This document shows, piece by piece, positions 49,990 to 59,367 of a stretch of 64,000 nt of DNA (the first letter of the stretch is position 1; every line of letters starts with the position of its first letter). A model generated the notes under the pieces. It made no database searches, had not been told where the DNA came from, and worked only from the letters and a program-made list of their open reading frames with translations. Location of the stretch: the NCBI GenBank assembly GCA_043747875.1, contig JAYTOI010000203.1, forward strand, positions 1 through 64,000, in the 5' to 3' direction. The position numbers and the translations under genes were made by a program. This DNA comes from CADEED01 sp043747875. Its GTDB lineage: Bacteria > Pseudomonadota > Gammaproteobacteria > Steroidobacterales > Steroidobacteraceae.

Positions 49990-50759
49990 ACACCCTGATC
50001 TTCGACATCGAGACCGTGCCGGACGTGGAGTTCGGCCGGCGACTGTTCGGCCTCGAGGGCCTCTCGGACGAGGAGGTCGGCAAGGCCATGCAGGCGCGCG
50101 CGCGCCAGGAAGGCGGCAGCGATTTCCTGCCGCACGAGCAGCACCGCATCGTGGCGATCTCGTGCGCCTTCCGCTCGCGCGACGGTTTTCGCGTCTGGAG
50201 CCTGGGCGAGGAGAACGCACCCGAACGCGAGCTCGTGCTGCGTTTCTTCGACGGACTCGAGAAGTTCTCGCCCGACCTCGTGAGCTGGAATGGCGGGGGC
50301 TTCGACCTGCCGGTGCTGCACTACCGCGCGCTGCGTTTCAAAGTGCAGGCGCCGCGCTACTGGGAAACCGGCGACGAGGACACCGCGTTTCGCTACAACA
50401 ACTACCTGGGGCGCTTCCACTGGCGCCACATCGACGTCATGGACGTGTTGTCCGGTTACCAGGCGCGGGCGCGCGCTTCGCTGTCCGACACGGCGGTGTT
50501 GCTCGGCTTTCCGGGCAAGCTCGGCTTCGATGGATCGCAGGTGTGGGCCGCCTATCAAAATGGCGAGGTCACGCGCATCCGCCGCTATTGCGAGACCGAC
50601 GTCATCAACACCTGGTTGATCTTCCTGCGCTTCCAACATATGCGCGGGCGCTTGACGGACGGCGCCCTCGCCGACGAACTCACGCGCACTCGCGCGTGGC
50701 TCACCGATGCGAAGCAGCCGCACTTCGACGAGTTCCTGGCGGCGTGGAGCGCTGAGTGA
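49986..50759 (+). CDS. PolB-like 3'-5' exonuclease
   Basis: This 257-residue DEDDy-type exonuclease (PF10108 style) begins LIFDIETVPDVEFGRRLFGL with the first DxE, has LVSWNGGGFDLPVLHYRALR with the second Asp, and YCETDVINTWLIFLRFQHMR with the final Tyr and Asp. These predicted proofreading-like exonucleases have no settled role. The TTG at 49986 overlaps the acpS stop and gives the family start. It overlaps rlmD, its frequent neighbour. Confidence 0.9.
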   Translation: MNTLIFDIETVPDVEFGRRLFGLEGLSDEEVGKAMQARARQEGGSDFLPHEQHRIVAISCAFRSRDGFRVWSLGEENAPERELVLRFFDGLEKFSPDLVSWNGGGFDLPVLHYRALRFKVQAPRYWETGDEDTAFRYNNYLGRFHWRHIDVMDVLSGYQARARASLSDTAVLLGFPGKLGFDGSQVWAAYQNGEVTRIRRYCETDVINTWLIFLRFQHMRGRLTDGALADELTRTRAWLTDAKQPHFDEFLAAWSAE

Positions 50760-52135
50760 GCAAGGCGGGGCGCGCAGCAGCTCGTTCGAAGGAAGGGGCC
50801 GTTGAAATCGGAGTGGTCGTGGATCTCACGCACGAGGCCGAGGGCGTCGTGCGGGGCGCGGCCAATTCCGAAGATGCAACAGGCGGCAAAGCCGCCGGAA
50901 AAACAGTATTTGTCGCGGGCGCACTCCCGGGCGAGCGCATCTCGTTCCGGCGCCGCAGCTTCCACAAATCGCACGATGAGGCCGAGCTGGTCGAAGTGCA
51001 CGAGCCGTCGCCGGATCGCGTCGCGCCGAAATGCGCGCACTTCGGCGTGTGCGGCGGCTGCGCCTTGCAGCACCTCGCGCCCGCGGCGCAGATCGCCGTG
51101 AAACAGAATGAGCTCGCGAACAACCTGCAGCGCATCGGCAACGTCGTACCTGAATCCTGGCTGCCACCCTTGTTAGGCCCTGAGTGGGGCTATCGTCGGC
51201 GCGCCCGCCTGTCGTCGCGCTACGTCTCGAAGAAAGGACGCAGCCTGGTGGGCTTCCGCGAAAAGCAGGGCAAGTACGTCGCCGACGTCACGCGCTGCGA
51301 GGTGCTGGCCGAGCCCGTCGGCGCGCTCGTCGGCATTCTCGGTAGTTTGTTAACGGAGCTCGAGCGGCGCGAGAGTATTCCGCAGATCGAGGTGGCGCTG
51401 TCCGACGGCGAGCAGGTGCTGGTAGTACGCGTGCTGGATCCATTGCCGGAATCCGATCTCGAGCGCCTGCGCGCGTTCGAGCGCGAACAGCGGCTGCGCA
51501 TCCTGTTGCAGCCGGGCGGTCTGCACACCGTGGCGCCGCTCACCCCTGGGCCGCTGGACCTCCACTACCGCATAGAAGACTTCGATCTGCGCCTGGACTT
51601 CCGGCCGACCGACTTCGTGCAGGTCAATGCCGCCATCAACCGGTCGATGGTCGCGCGCGCGGTCGAACTACTGGAGCTGCGTCCCACCGATCGGGTCCTC
51701 GACCTGTACTGCGGTCTCGGCAACTTCACGCTGCCCCTGGCGCGGCGCGCGGCGTCCGTGGTCGGCGTGGAGGGAGAGGCCGGTCTCATCGAGCGCGCCC
51801 GTGCCAATGCCGCCCTCAACGGCATCGAGAATGCCGAATTCCACGTTGCCGACCTGTCGGTAGCCCCCGACAGGACGATTCCCTGGATGCGCGGCGGCTT
51901 CGACGCGGTGCTGTTAGACCCGCCGCGGGTCGGCGCACGAGAGGTTTTGAGCGCCGTCGCACATCTGGCCCCGCGCAGGGTGGTGTATATCTCTTGCCAC
52001 ACGGGCTCGCTGGTGCGGGACCTTGGAGTGCTGACCCATGAGCTGGGCTTCCGCTTACGCGCCGCCGGTGTCCTTGATATGTTTCCGCACACCACCCACG
52101 TGGAGTCCGTGGCGGTGCTCGATCGGGCATCTTGA
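50756..52135 (+). CDS. rlmD: 23S rRNA (uracil-1939-C5) methyltransferase
   Basis: RlmD methylates U1939 of 23S rRNA. The 459-residue product has an N-terminal TRAM domain (EIGVVVDLTHEAEGVVRG), the Fe-S cysteines in KCAHFGVCGGCALQHL, the SAM site DRVLDLYCGLGNFTLPLARR, and the catalytic region LDPPRVGAREVL followed by VYISCHTGSLVRDLGVLTHE. The GTG at 50756 overlaps the exonuclease stop. It belongs to the pdxJ-acpS-exonuclease-rlmD operon. Confidence 0.95.
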   Translation: MSKAGRAAARSKEGAVEIGVVVDLTHEAEGVVRGAANSEDATGGKAAGKTVFVAGALPGERISFRRRSFHKSHDEAELVEVHEPSPDRVAPKCAHFGVCGGCALQHLAPAAQIAVKQNELANNLQRIGNVVPESWLPPLLGPEWGYRRRARLSSRYVSKKGRSLVGFREKQGKYVADVTRCEVLAEPVGALVGILGSLLTELERRESIPQIEVALSDGEQVLVVRVLDPLPESDLERLRAFEREQRLRILLQPGGLHTVAPLTPGPLDLHYRIEDFDLRLDFRPTDFVQVNAAINRSMVARAVELLELRPTDRVLDLYCGLGNFTLPLARRAASVVGVEGEAGLIERARANAALNGIENAEFHVADLSVAPDRTIPWMRGGFDAVLLDPPRVGAREVLSAVAHLAPRRVVYISCHTGSLVRDLGVLTHELGFRLRAAGVLDMFPHTTHVESVAVLDRAS

Positions 52136-52163
52136 GGGGGCTCCTGAGATAGGTTTTTAGGCA

Positions 52164-53228
52164 GTGACGCTGGGCCCACTGATGGTCGACGTTGCCGGTC
52201 TCGAGCTCACGCCCGAGGACCGCGATGTGCTGCGCCACCCGCTCGTGGGCAGTGTGATCCTGTTCACGCGCAACTACGCGGACTCCGAGCAATTGGCGCG
52301 CCTGGTGGCCGACATCCACGCCGTCCGCTCGCCGTCACTGGTGGTCGGTGTCGATCACGAGGGCGGGCGCGTGCAGCGTTTTCGCAAGGGCAGCTTCTCG
52401 GCGTTGCCGCCGGCGCGTCGGATCGGCCAGGAATTCGATCTCGATCCCAAGCATGGTTTGACCCTGTCGCGCGCCATGGGCTGGCTCATGGCCGCCGAGC
52501 TGCGTGCGCACGGTGTCGATCTGTCCTTCGCGCCCTGCGTCGACCTCGACTACGGCGTCAGCGAGGTCATCGGCGATCGCGCTTTCCACTCCAGGCCCGA
52601 GGCCGTCGCGCAGCTCGCGCTCGCGTACCTGCAGGGCATGAAAGATGCCGGCATGGCCGCGACGGCCAAACACTTTCCCGGACATGGCGCCGTCGTCGCC
52701 GATTCGCACCAGTCCCTGCCGGTAGATAGACGCGACTGGGCGGGGCTCGCCGACGATCTGCTGCCATATCGCCGCCTCATGGCCAACGGCCTGCCGGGCG
52801 TCATGGTGGCCCACGTGTTGTTCCCCGCCGTCGCGCCCGAGCCCGCGAGCCTGTCGCGGCGCTGGGTACAGAACGGACTGCGCGAGGAGCTGCGCTTCGA
52901 GGGTGCGGTGTTCTCGGACGATCTGTCGATGGGCGGGGCCAGGGAATTGGGGTCGTACGGCGACATCGTCGCGCGCGCCGCCGCCGCGCTGGCCGCGGGT
53001 TGCGACGTGCTGCCGGTGTGCAACGATCGCCCGGCGGTCGCGAAATTACTCGACGAGCTGCAGCACGAGCTCGATCCGAGCGCGCATCTGCGGCTGGTGC
53101 GCATGCGCGGTCGCGCGGCACCCGAGCGCGAAGAGCTGTATGCCGGCGCGCCGTGGTACGGAGCGCAGGAATTGCTGGCGCGTTCGGCGCGCGTACCGCA
53201 GCTCAGTCTGACGGCGGGTAACGCATGA
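52164..53228 (+). CDS. nagZ: beta-N-acetylhexosaminidase NagZ
   Basis: This cytoplasmic GH3 enzyme trims GlcNAc from recycled muropeptides and so influences AmpC-type beta-lactamase signals. The 354-residue product has GVDHEGGRVQRFRKGSFSAL, DLDYGVSEVIGDRAFHSRPE and the catalytic loop TAKHFPGHGAVVADSHQSLP with its Asp-His pair, then VFSDDLSMGGARELG with the nucleophile Asp. GTG start at 52164. It overlaps the PAS-GGDEF gene by ATGA. Confidence 0.97.
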   Translation: MTLGPLMVDVAGLELTPEDRDVLRHPLVGSVILFTRNYADSEQLARLVADIHAVRSPSLVVGVDHEGGRVQRFRKGSFSALPPARRIGQEFDLDPKHGLTLSRAMGWLMAAELRAHGVDLSFAPCVDLDYGVSEVIGDRAFHSRPEAVAQLALAYLQGMKDAGMAATAKHFPGHGAVVADSHQSLPVDRRDWAGLADDLLPYRRLMANGLPGVMVAHVLFPAVAPEPASLSRRWVQNGLREELRFEGAVFSDDLSMGGARELGSYGDIVARAAAALAAGCDVLPVCNDRPAVAKLLDELQHELDPSAHLRLVRMRGRAAPEREELYAGAPWYGAQELLARSARVPQLSLTAGNA

Positions 53229-54157
53229 ACGGATTGCCGGGAGAATTCCTGCGCCCGGCGCTCGACGTGGCGCCCGACGGCGTCGTCATCTGCGAGGCGG
53301 GAGGCGAGCGCATCGTCGTGTATGCCAATCCGGCCTTCACGCGCCTGACGGGTTACGAGACGGCGGAACTCATCGGCAAGAACCTGCGGTTCCTGCAGGG
53401 CGAGGACCGGGATCAGCAGGAGCTCGATACGCTGCGCGAGGCGCTGCGGCAGGGCGAGGCCACGCGCGCGCTGCTGCGCAACCGCCGCAAGGACGGCACC
53501 GTGTTCGTCAACGACATGCAGATCCATCCCCTCAAGAACGCCGAGGGCAAGGTCACGCACTACATCGGTTATCACCGCGAAGGTGGCGCGCGCGCGCGTG
53601 CCACGACGGGCGAGAGCGGCATTCGCGGGTTGCCGAACTGGGTGCGGGAGGATCGTCTCACCGGGCTCGCATCGCGCTACTATTTCGAGGACGTGCTCAA
53701 GCGCGACTTCGCGCTCGCGCAACGCGACAAGACCCAGATCGCGCTGCTGCTGTTCGACATCGACCAGTTGGGACCCTACAACGAAATCTTCGACCGCACC
53801 GGCGGCGATGCGCTGGTGAAGCGCGTCGCGCGCGCCGTCGCCGGCGCCTTCCGACGCGGTACCGACATGGTCGGTCGCTGGGAGGGCGCGAGCATCATCG
53901 TGCTCATGCACGGCACCCAGAGCGATCACGTCATCCAGCATGCCTCCACCGTCGCGCACCGCGTGCGCGAGCAGCAGATCCATCACCCTCGCTCGCAGCA
54001 GAAATTCGTGACCGTGAGCGGCGGCGTCGCCATCCACATGGCGCGACCCGACGACACGGCGGAGGGATTCCTGCGCGCGGTGGAAGCCGCCGTGGCACGC
54101 GCGAAAGAACAGGGACGCAACCGCGTCATCGTCGCGGACGAGAACGATTTCAGCTAG
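53225..54157 (+). CDS. LOV-like PAS plus degenerate GGDEF protein
   Basis: This 310-residue protein has two domains. Residues 10-118 match a LOV domain in sequence (VVYANPAFTRLTGYETAEL, IGKNLRFLQGEDRDQQ, RNRRKDGTVFVNDMQIHPLK), but the flavin-binding Cys of the usual GRNCRFLQG is Leu54, and the terminal Gln is His117. Residues 141-305 match a GGDEF domain (LTGLASRYYFEDVLKRDFAL, LLLFDIDQLGPYNEIFDRTG), but the GGDEF loop reads RWEGASI (218-224), so both signature acids are lost and cyclic-di-GMP synthesis is unlikely. It may bind a ligand or partner instead. It is coupled to nagZ. Confidence 0.9.
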   Translation: MNGLPGEFLRPALDVAPDGVVICEAGGERIVVYANPAFTRLTGYETAELIGKNLRFLQGEDRDQQELDTLREALRQGEATRALLRNRRKDGTVFVNDMQIHPLKNAEGKVTHYIGYHREGGARARATTGESGIRGLPNWVREDRLTGLASRYYFEDVLKRDFALAQRDKTQIALLLFDIDQLGPYNEIFDRTGGDALVKRVARAVAGAFRRGTDMVGRWEGASIIVLMHGTQSDHVIQHASTVAHRVREQQIHHPRSQQKFVTVSGGVAIHMARPDDTAEGFLRAVEAAVARAKEQGRNRVIVADENDFS

Positions 54158-54177
54158 AGGAAGAGTGGGCCGTCACG

Positions 54178-54531
54178 ATGAAGGTCTACTACAACTCGGC
54201 CTGCCCCGTGTGCAAGGCCGGCATCGAAAGCCAGATGGAAAAGGGCAGCAGCTGCGAGATCCAGTGGGCGGACGTGCACCGCGACAATGAGCTCGTAGTG
54301 GAGCTCCACGCCGAGCTGGAGTTCGTTCGAGAACGCCTGCACGTCGTCGACGAGCAGGAAAAGCTGCAGGTGGGATTCGATGCCATCCTGGCCATCTGGA
54401 GAAATTCTCCGGCGGAGCGCTGGAAGGCCGGGATCCTCGGGCTGCCGGTCGTGAAGCACCTATGCCGTGGTGGCTACAACCTGTTTGCCGCGGCCCTGTA
54501 CAAATGGAACAGGTCGAAAAAACGTTGGTGA
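54178..54531 (+). CDS. DCC/DUF393-family thiol oxidoreductase-like protein
   Basis: This 117-residue protein of the DUF393 (YuxK-like) family has the N-terminal Cys pair in VYYNSACPVCKAGIESQMEK, with CEIQWADVHRDNEL following, and FDAILAIWRNSPAERWKAGI in the helical part. The family is thioredoxin-like and of unknown partner; the DxxCxxC signature is altered to NSACPVC. GTCACG precedes the ATG, a weak site. It lies 20 bases after the GGDEF gene and is convergent with the csiV-like gene. Confidence 0.87.
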   Translation: MKVYYNSACPVCKAGIESQMEKGSSCEIQWADVHRDNELVVELHAELEFVRERLHVVDEQEKLQVGFDAILAIWRNSPAERWKAGILGLPVVKHLCRGGYNLFAAALYKWNRSKKRW

Positions 54532-54608
54532 GGAAGCGCGGTCGGCACGGAAATCGCGTTTCTCCACGACGACGGCCCACGCGCTCCAGTCCCGCGCGTC
54601 CGCGCGCG

Positions 54609-55235
54609 CTATCTTCCGCCGGTGCCGCGATTCGCGGGAGTCACCAACGCGACGACGCCAAAGGCGGGGCTGTCGTAGTACTGCAGCTCGTCGACCCGCA
54701 CGCGGCGCGATTCGGCGAGCGTGAACGTCGTGCCCGACGGCGCGGACAACCCCGTGGGAGGGTTGGACGTCTGATAGTCGAGCGACATGCCGAGGTGCAG
54801 CAGGGCGCCGCTCTCGAGGTAGAAGATGCCCGTCAACCCCGGCACATTGCCCGCGAGCTTGGCGACCGTGAAGCCGGCGCGGGAGCCCCACGAGCTCGCC
54901 GTCTGCTGCCACGCGAAGTGGGCGATGGGCTGATAGTTAGACGAATTCCTGAGCCGCGCGGCCACGGTGCCGAGCTTGAACTCCGCGGCCGGCAGCGATT
55001 GCACGAATCGCCCGGTGACGGTGGAGTCGGGCTTGTCGGGGCCACGCGCGATCGGGCGCACGGTCCAGTCTTCCACGCCGCCCACTCCGGTCGTGTTGCG
55101 CAAGACGATGATCTCGACGTTGTAGATGCGTGCCGGCGGCGCAGTCTGCGCCTGTGCCTGAACACTGCCCGCGAAGACGGCGAGCACCAGCACGGTGGCG
55201 AGCAGGGCGATGCGCGAGCGGCCGGATGAGGTCAT
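54609..55235 (-). CDS. CsiV-like envelope protein
   Basis: The 208-residue product has a signal peptide (RIALLATVLVLAVFAGSVQA) and a soluble part with IYNVEIIVLRNTTGVGGVED near the start and YFLPHLGMSLDY-like strands near 145 (HLGMSLDYQT), ending LQYYDSPAFGVVALVTP. The beginning RxYxVEIIVF and position next to mfd resemble CsiV, a periplasmic peptidoglycan-binding protein reported with Pseudomonas and Vibrio. It is 23 bases upstream of the end of mfd on the same strand, so it is read after mfd. Confidence 0.75.
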   Translation of the reverse strand: MTSSGRSRIALLATVLVLAVFAGSVQAQAQTAPPARIYNVEIIVLRNTTGVGGVEDWTVRPIARGPDKPDSTVTGRFVQSLPAAEFKLGTVAARLRNSSNYQPIAHFAWQQTASSWGSRAGFTVAKLAGNVPGLTGIFYLESGALLHLGMSLDYQTSNPPTGLSAPSGTTFTLAESRRVRVDELQYYDSPAFGVVALVTPANRGTGGR

Positions 55236-55258
55236 GGGGTGCGAGTATACCGGGTCGT

Positions 55259-58200
55259 CTATTTTTGCTTCGGAGAGGGTCGTTTCGCGGCGGGGGTCGC
55301 GGCCGGCGCGGGCTTCGGTGCGGCCTTCGTTGCGGGCAGGCCGCGCAGTCCGTCGAGGAACCTCTCGGCGAATTCGAAGCGCTCAGCCTCGGTTTCCGAT
55401 TCCACCGAGATACGCAGCTTCAGTGATCCTTCGAGCCGGTAGTCTCGGTCGGGATGTTGCACGAGACGTATGACCGCGCGCGGGTCTACTTGGTTCGCCT
55501 CCTCGAACAGCGCATAGCCGCCCTGCGGCCCGAGGTCGAGTCGGCGTATTCCGAGCGTGCGCGCGGTGAGTTTGAGTCTGGCGACGCGCAGCAGATTCGT
55601 GGCAGGCGGCGGCAGCGGGCCGAAACGGTCGACGAGCTCTTCGGTCAGCTCGTCGATGGCGGCATTGTCGGGCGCGGCGGCCAGGCGTTTGTACAGGGCC
55701 AGGCGCACGGGCACCTCGGCGACGTAGCTCTCCGGCAGCAGCGACGGGATGCGCAGCTCCACCTCGGCGGTCGCCGCGAGCGGTCGATCCAGCGCGGGCT
55801 CGCGGCCTTCCTTCATGGCCTTCACGGCCTGCTCGAGCATGTCGAGGTACAACGAAAGGCCGATCTCGGTCAGCTCTCCGCTCTGCGATTCGCCTAACAA
55901 CTCGCCCGCGCCGCGGATCTCGAGGTCATGCGTCGCGAGTACGAATCCGGCGCCGAGATCCTCCAGCGACTCGATGGCTTCGAGGCGCTTCACGGCGTCC
56001 GCCGACATCGCCTTCCGCGGCGGCGTCAATAGATAGGCATAGGCGCGGTGATGCGAGCGGCCGACGCGCCCGCGCAGCTGGTGCAGCTGCGCGAGCCCGA
56101 GCCGGTCGGCGCGGTCGATCATGATGGTGTTGGCGGTGGGGACGTCGATGCCGCTTTCGATGATGGTCGTGCACACCAGCAGGTTGAAACGCCGGTGGTA
56201 GAAGTCGACCATCAACTGCTCGAGATCGCGCTCGCGCATCTGGCCGTGGCCGACGCGCACGTCGGCCTCGGGCACGAGCTTGGCGATTTCCTGCGCCGTC
56301 TTCTCGATGGTCTCGACGACGTTGTGCACGAAGTACACCTGGCCGCCGCGGCGGAATTCGCGCAGACAGGCTTCGCGCAGCGTCGGTGCGTGGAATTCCG
56401 TCACGAAGGTCTTGATGGCGAGCCGCTCGGCTGGCGGCGTGGTGATCAGCGACAGATCGCGCAGGCCACCCAGCGCCATGTTCAACGTACGCGGGATCGG
56501 TGTCGCGGTGAGGGTCAGCACGTGGACTTCCGCGCGCAGCGTTTTCAGTCGCTCCTTGTCGCGCACGCCGAAGCGGTGCTCTTCGTCGACGACGATCAGG
56601 CCGAGATCCTTGAAACGCACGTTGGCGTGCAACAGCCGGTGCGTCGCGATGATGATGTCGACGGTGCCTTTCTCGATGCCCTCGATGACGGCGTTCGATT
56701 GCTTACCGCTTCGAAAGCGCGACAAGGTTTCGATACGAACAGCCCAGTCGGCGAACCGGTCGCGGAAATTGTTGGTGTGCTGCTCGGCGAGCAGAGTGGT
56801 GGGCACCAGCACCGCCACCTGCTTGCCGGCCTGGGCCGCGATGAACGCGGCGCGCATCGCCACCTCGGTCTTGCCGAAGCCGACGTCGCCGCAGACCACG
56901 CGGTCCATGGGTTTTTCCTTCGCCAGGTCGTCGATCACCTGGCGGATGGCCTCGGCCTGGTCGGCGGTTTCCTCGAACGGGAAACTGGCCGTGAAGGCCT
57001 GGTATTCCTGCTCCTTCGCGGGCAGCGGCGGACCGCGCTTGGCCTGGCGTTGCGCGTAGAGATCGAGCAATTCTGCGGCCACGTCGCGGATCTTGTCGGC
57101 CGCGCGCTTGCGCGCCTTGGCCCATTGATCGGTGCCGAGCTTGTGCAGCGGCGCGCTCTCGGGCGCCGCGCCGGAATAACGCGACACCAGGTGCAATTGC
57201 TGCACGGGTACGTAGAGCTTGTCGCCGCCGGCGTATTCGAGCACGACGAACTCGCCGTCCTGCCCGGCCACCTGCATCATCTGCAGGCCGATGTAGCGGC
57301 CCACGCCGTACTCTTCGTGCACCACCGGAGAGCCCGGTCCGAGAGCAGTGAGGTCGCGCAGGATGGCCTGGGGATCGGATTGGGAGCGACGCCGGCGCCG
57401 TTCTTGCCGCGCGCGCTGCCCGAACAGCTGCCCTTCGCCGAGCACGGCGATCGGTGGTGAGACGATGTTCAGCCCGGCCATCTCCGGCGCGATCGTGATG
57501 GCGAAACGCACCGTGCCATCCACGAATTCGCGCCAGCCCGATACGGCCGCGGGTGCGAGCGCATGCGCGCGCAGCATCTCGAGCAGCACCTCGCGCCGGC
57601 CGGCGGAATCGGCAGCCAGCAGCACGCGCCCGGAGTAGGTGGACAGGAAATTCCCGAGCGGCGCGAGCGGACGCTCCGCGCGCAGGTCGATCTTCCATTC
57701 CCGCGGCATCGAGGTGGGGAAGTTGTGGCCATCCTGTTCCGCGGAGGGCAGCTCGTTGTCGACCTTGAACGCGTCGTATTCGATGCGCGTGAACGTGCCG
57801 AGGCGCGCGGCCAGCTCCTCGGGCGTCAGAAACAGCTCTTGCGGAGCGAGGACCGGCCGCTCGATGTCGTGACGCCGTTCTTCGAAGCGCTCCGCCACCT
57901 CGCGCGCGGCACGCTCGACGGCGCCGGGCAGGTCGGCCCGCGCGCACACCACGGTCTCGGCTGGTAGATAGTCGAGCAGCGTGTCGGTGGTGTCGAAGAA
58001 CAGCGGCAGGTAGTACTCGATGCCGGGCGGCGCCAGCCCTTCGCGGACACCGCGGTAGATGGCGCTGCGCGCCGGGTCGCCCTCGAAGCGCGTGCGATAG
58101 CGTCTGCGAAAGGCCTTGACCGAATCCGCGTCCAGCGGCAACTCACGGCCGGGCAGCAGCCGCACCTGTTTTAACGAACCCAGCGAACGCTGCGAGTCGG

Positions 58201-58792
58201 GGTCGAACTCGCGGATGGCGTCGATTTCGTCGTCGAAGAGATCCACGCGCAAGGGCGCACTCGCACCCATCGGAAACACGTCGAACAACGAGCCGCGCAG
58301 CGCGAACTCGCCCGGCGCGGTGACCTGAGCCACCGATGCATAGCCGCTCTCGATGAGCCGCGCGCGCAGCGGGTCGAGCGGCAGCCGGTCGCCGACGGCG
58401 AGATTGAAGGTGCGGCCGTCGACGTAGCCGCGCGGCGCGAGGCGCTGCCCGAGCGTGTCGGCGGAGGCGAGCACCACCGCGTTCTTCAGGCGCGGCAACT
58501 CGGCCAGCGCGGCGAGGCGCTCGGAGATGATGTCCGGATGCGGCGAGAATACGTCGTAGGGCAGCACTTCCCAATCGGGCAGCGCATGCAGCGCGCGCGC
58601 GCCGCCCAGGAAGAAGCCGAGCTCCGCGCGAAGCTGGTCGAGCTCGCGCGCGTCGCGCGCGATGACGAGATAGGGGCGCGAGTCTGCGGCAATGGCTTCG
58701 GCCAACGCGAGGCTGCGCGCCGAGCCGTAGAGCTGGCGCCAACGCGCGAGCCCGCGCAATGCGGGTAGTGGTGGATTGAGAAAGGTCGACAT
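55259..58792 (-). CDS. mfd: transcription-repair coupling factor
   Basis: Mfd pushes stalled RNA polymerase off damaged DNA and recruits UvrA. The 1177-residue product has the UvrB-like N-terminus (DWEVLPYDVFSPHPDIISER), the RNA-polymerase-binding domain (GSPVVHEEYGVGRYIGLQMM), the helicase motifs GDVGFGKTEVAMRAAF, VDEEHRFGV, LTATPIPRTLNMAL and QLRGRVGRSHHRAYAYLL, and a C-terminal TRCF domain. An Ala/Pro/Lys-rich tail (KAAPKPAPAATPAAKR) ends it. I chose the ATG at 58790-58792 (MSTFLNPP). Confidence 0.97.
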   Translation of the reverse strand: MSTFLNPPLPALRGLARWRQLYGSARSLALAEAIAADSRPYLVIARDARELDQLRAELGFFLGGARALHALPDWEVLPYDVFSPHPDIISERLAALAELPRLKNAVVLASADTLGQRLAPRGYVDGRTFNLAVGDRLPLDPLRARLIESGYASVAQVTAPGEFALRGSLFDVFPMGASAPLRVDLFDDEIDAIREFDPDSQRSLGSLKQVRLLPGRELPLDADSVKAFRRRYRTRFEGDPARSAIYRGVREGLAPPGIEYYLPLFFDTTDTLLDYLPAETVVCARADLPGAVERAAREVAERFEERRHDIERPVLAPQELFLTPEELAARLGTFTRIEYDAFKVDNELPSAEQDGHNFPTSMPREWKIDLRAERPLAPLGNFLSTYSGRVLLAADSAGRREVLLEMLRAHALAPAAVSGWREFVDGTVRFAITIAPEMAGLNIVSPPIAVLGEGQLFGQRARQERRRRRSQSDPQAILRDLTALGPGSPVVHEEYGVGRYIGLQMMQVAGQDGEFVVLEYAGGDKLYVPVQQLHLVSRYSGAAPESAPLHKLGTDQWAKARKRAADKIRDVAAELLDLYAQRQAKRGPPLPAKEQEYQAFTASFPFEETADQAEAIRQVIDDLAKEKPMDRVVCGDVGFGKTEVAMRAAFIAAQAGKQVAVLVPTTLLAEQHTNNFRDRFADWAVRIETLSRFRSGKQSNAVIEGIEKGTVDIIIATHRLLHANVRFKDLGLIVVDEEHRFGVRDKERLKTLRAEVHVLTLTATPIPRTLNMALGGLRDLSLITTPPAERLAIKTFVTEFHAPTLREACLREFRRGGQVYFVHNVVETIEKTAQEIAKLVPEADVRVGHGQMRERDLEQLMVDFYHRRFNLLVCTTIIESGIDVPTANTIMIDRADRLGLAQLHQLRGRVGRSHHRAYAYLLTPPRKAMSADAVKRLEAIESLEDLGAGFVLATHDLEIRGAGELLGESQSGELTEIGLSLYLDMLEQAVKAMKEGREPALDRPLAATAEVELRIPSLLPESYVAEVPVRLALYKRLAAAPDNAAIDELTEELVDRFGPLPPPATNLLRVARLKLTARTLGIRRLDLGPQGGYALFEEANQVDPRAVIRLVQHPDRDYRLEGSLKLRISVESETEAERFEFAERFLDGLRGLPATKAAPKPAPAATPAAKRPSPKQK

Positions 58793-58949
58793 TGCGAAAG
58801 CGCGGCAGCTTACGCTCGATTGCGCGGGACGCAAATTTTCGTCGCAGGCCGGCCGACGCTAAGATGTGCCAGCCTGTTGCATGGGACGAAGCGAGACCGG
58901 CTTTGGCAGATGACTGGCCGCGCGACTACCGCGTGATGCGCTGTTCGTC
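58793..58949. other. region upstream of mfd
   Basis: No gene is visible. It should hold the mfd promoter on the minus strand and what may be the lost 5' end of the PH-domain-like remnant on the plus strand. I see no clear hexamers or repeats. Confidence 0.4.
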
Positions 58950-59330
58950 GTCGCGTCGGTGGCTCGCTCGCGCGTGCGACTGAGCGCCGATACCATCGAA
59001 GTGCGTGGCCTGGTGCATTCGAAAAGCCTCACGCGCGGCGAGATCTGCGGCTGGCGCTGGTTTCCGATGGAGTACGGGCGCCCGACCCGGCGCCTGTATT
59101 CGCACTTCGATACCACGCCGAAGCTGACGTTGCCGCAGGGGCTGGCGACCGACGCGACATTCGATGCCTGGCTGGCTGAGTTTCCCGATCTCGATGCGCA
59201 GGCCATGCGCGCTGCGGAGCAGGAGTAACCGGCAAACACCGACGTGTTTGGGACCGAGGCGGAAAGGCGCGCGCGTCTCGTCCAGGCGAAGCGCGTGCAG
59301 CTATCTCATGCCCGGAGCGCTCGGCATGCG
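58950..59330 (+). pseudogene. remnant of a PH-domain-like membrane protein gene
   Basis: The frame LSADTIEVRGLVHSKSLTRG, EICGWRW, KLTLPQGLATDATFDAWLAE and FPDLDAQ reads like the second half of a small PH-domain-like protein whose missing N-terminus would hold membrane segments. Its strands and the phrase AWLAEFPDLDA are family-like. A TAA at 59226-59228 interrupts the frame, and the same frame then continues TDVFGTEAERRARLVQAKRV, as expected of the family's tail. The start is lost too. I regard it as a decayed gene, though the 89-codon piece (58959-59228) could still be expressed. Its identity is from memory. Confidence 0.45.
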
Positions 59331-59367
59331 CTGGTTCGAGGTCGGGCGCTGCGCCGATCGCTAAAGG

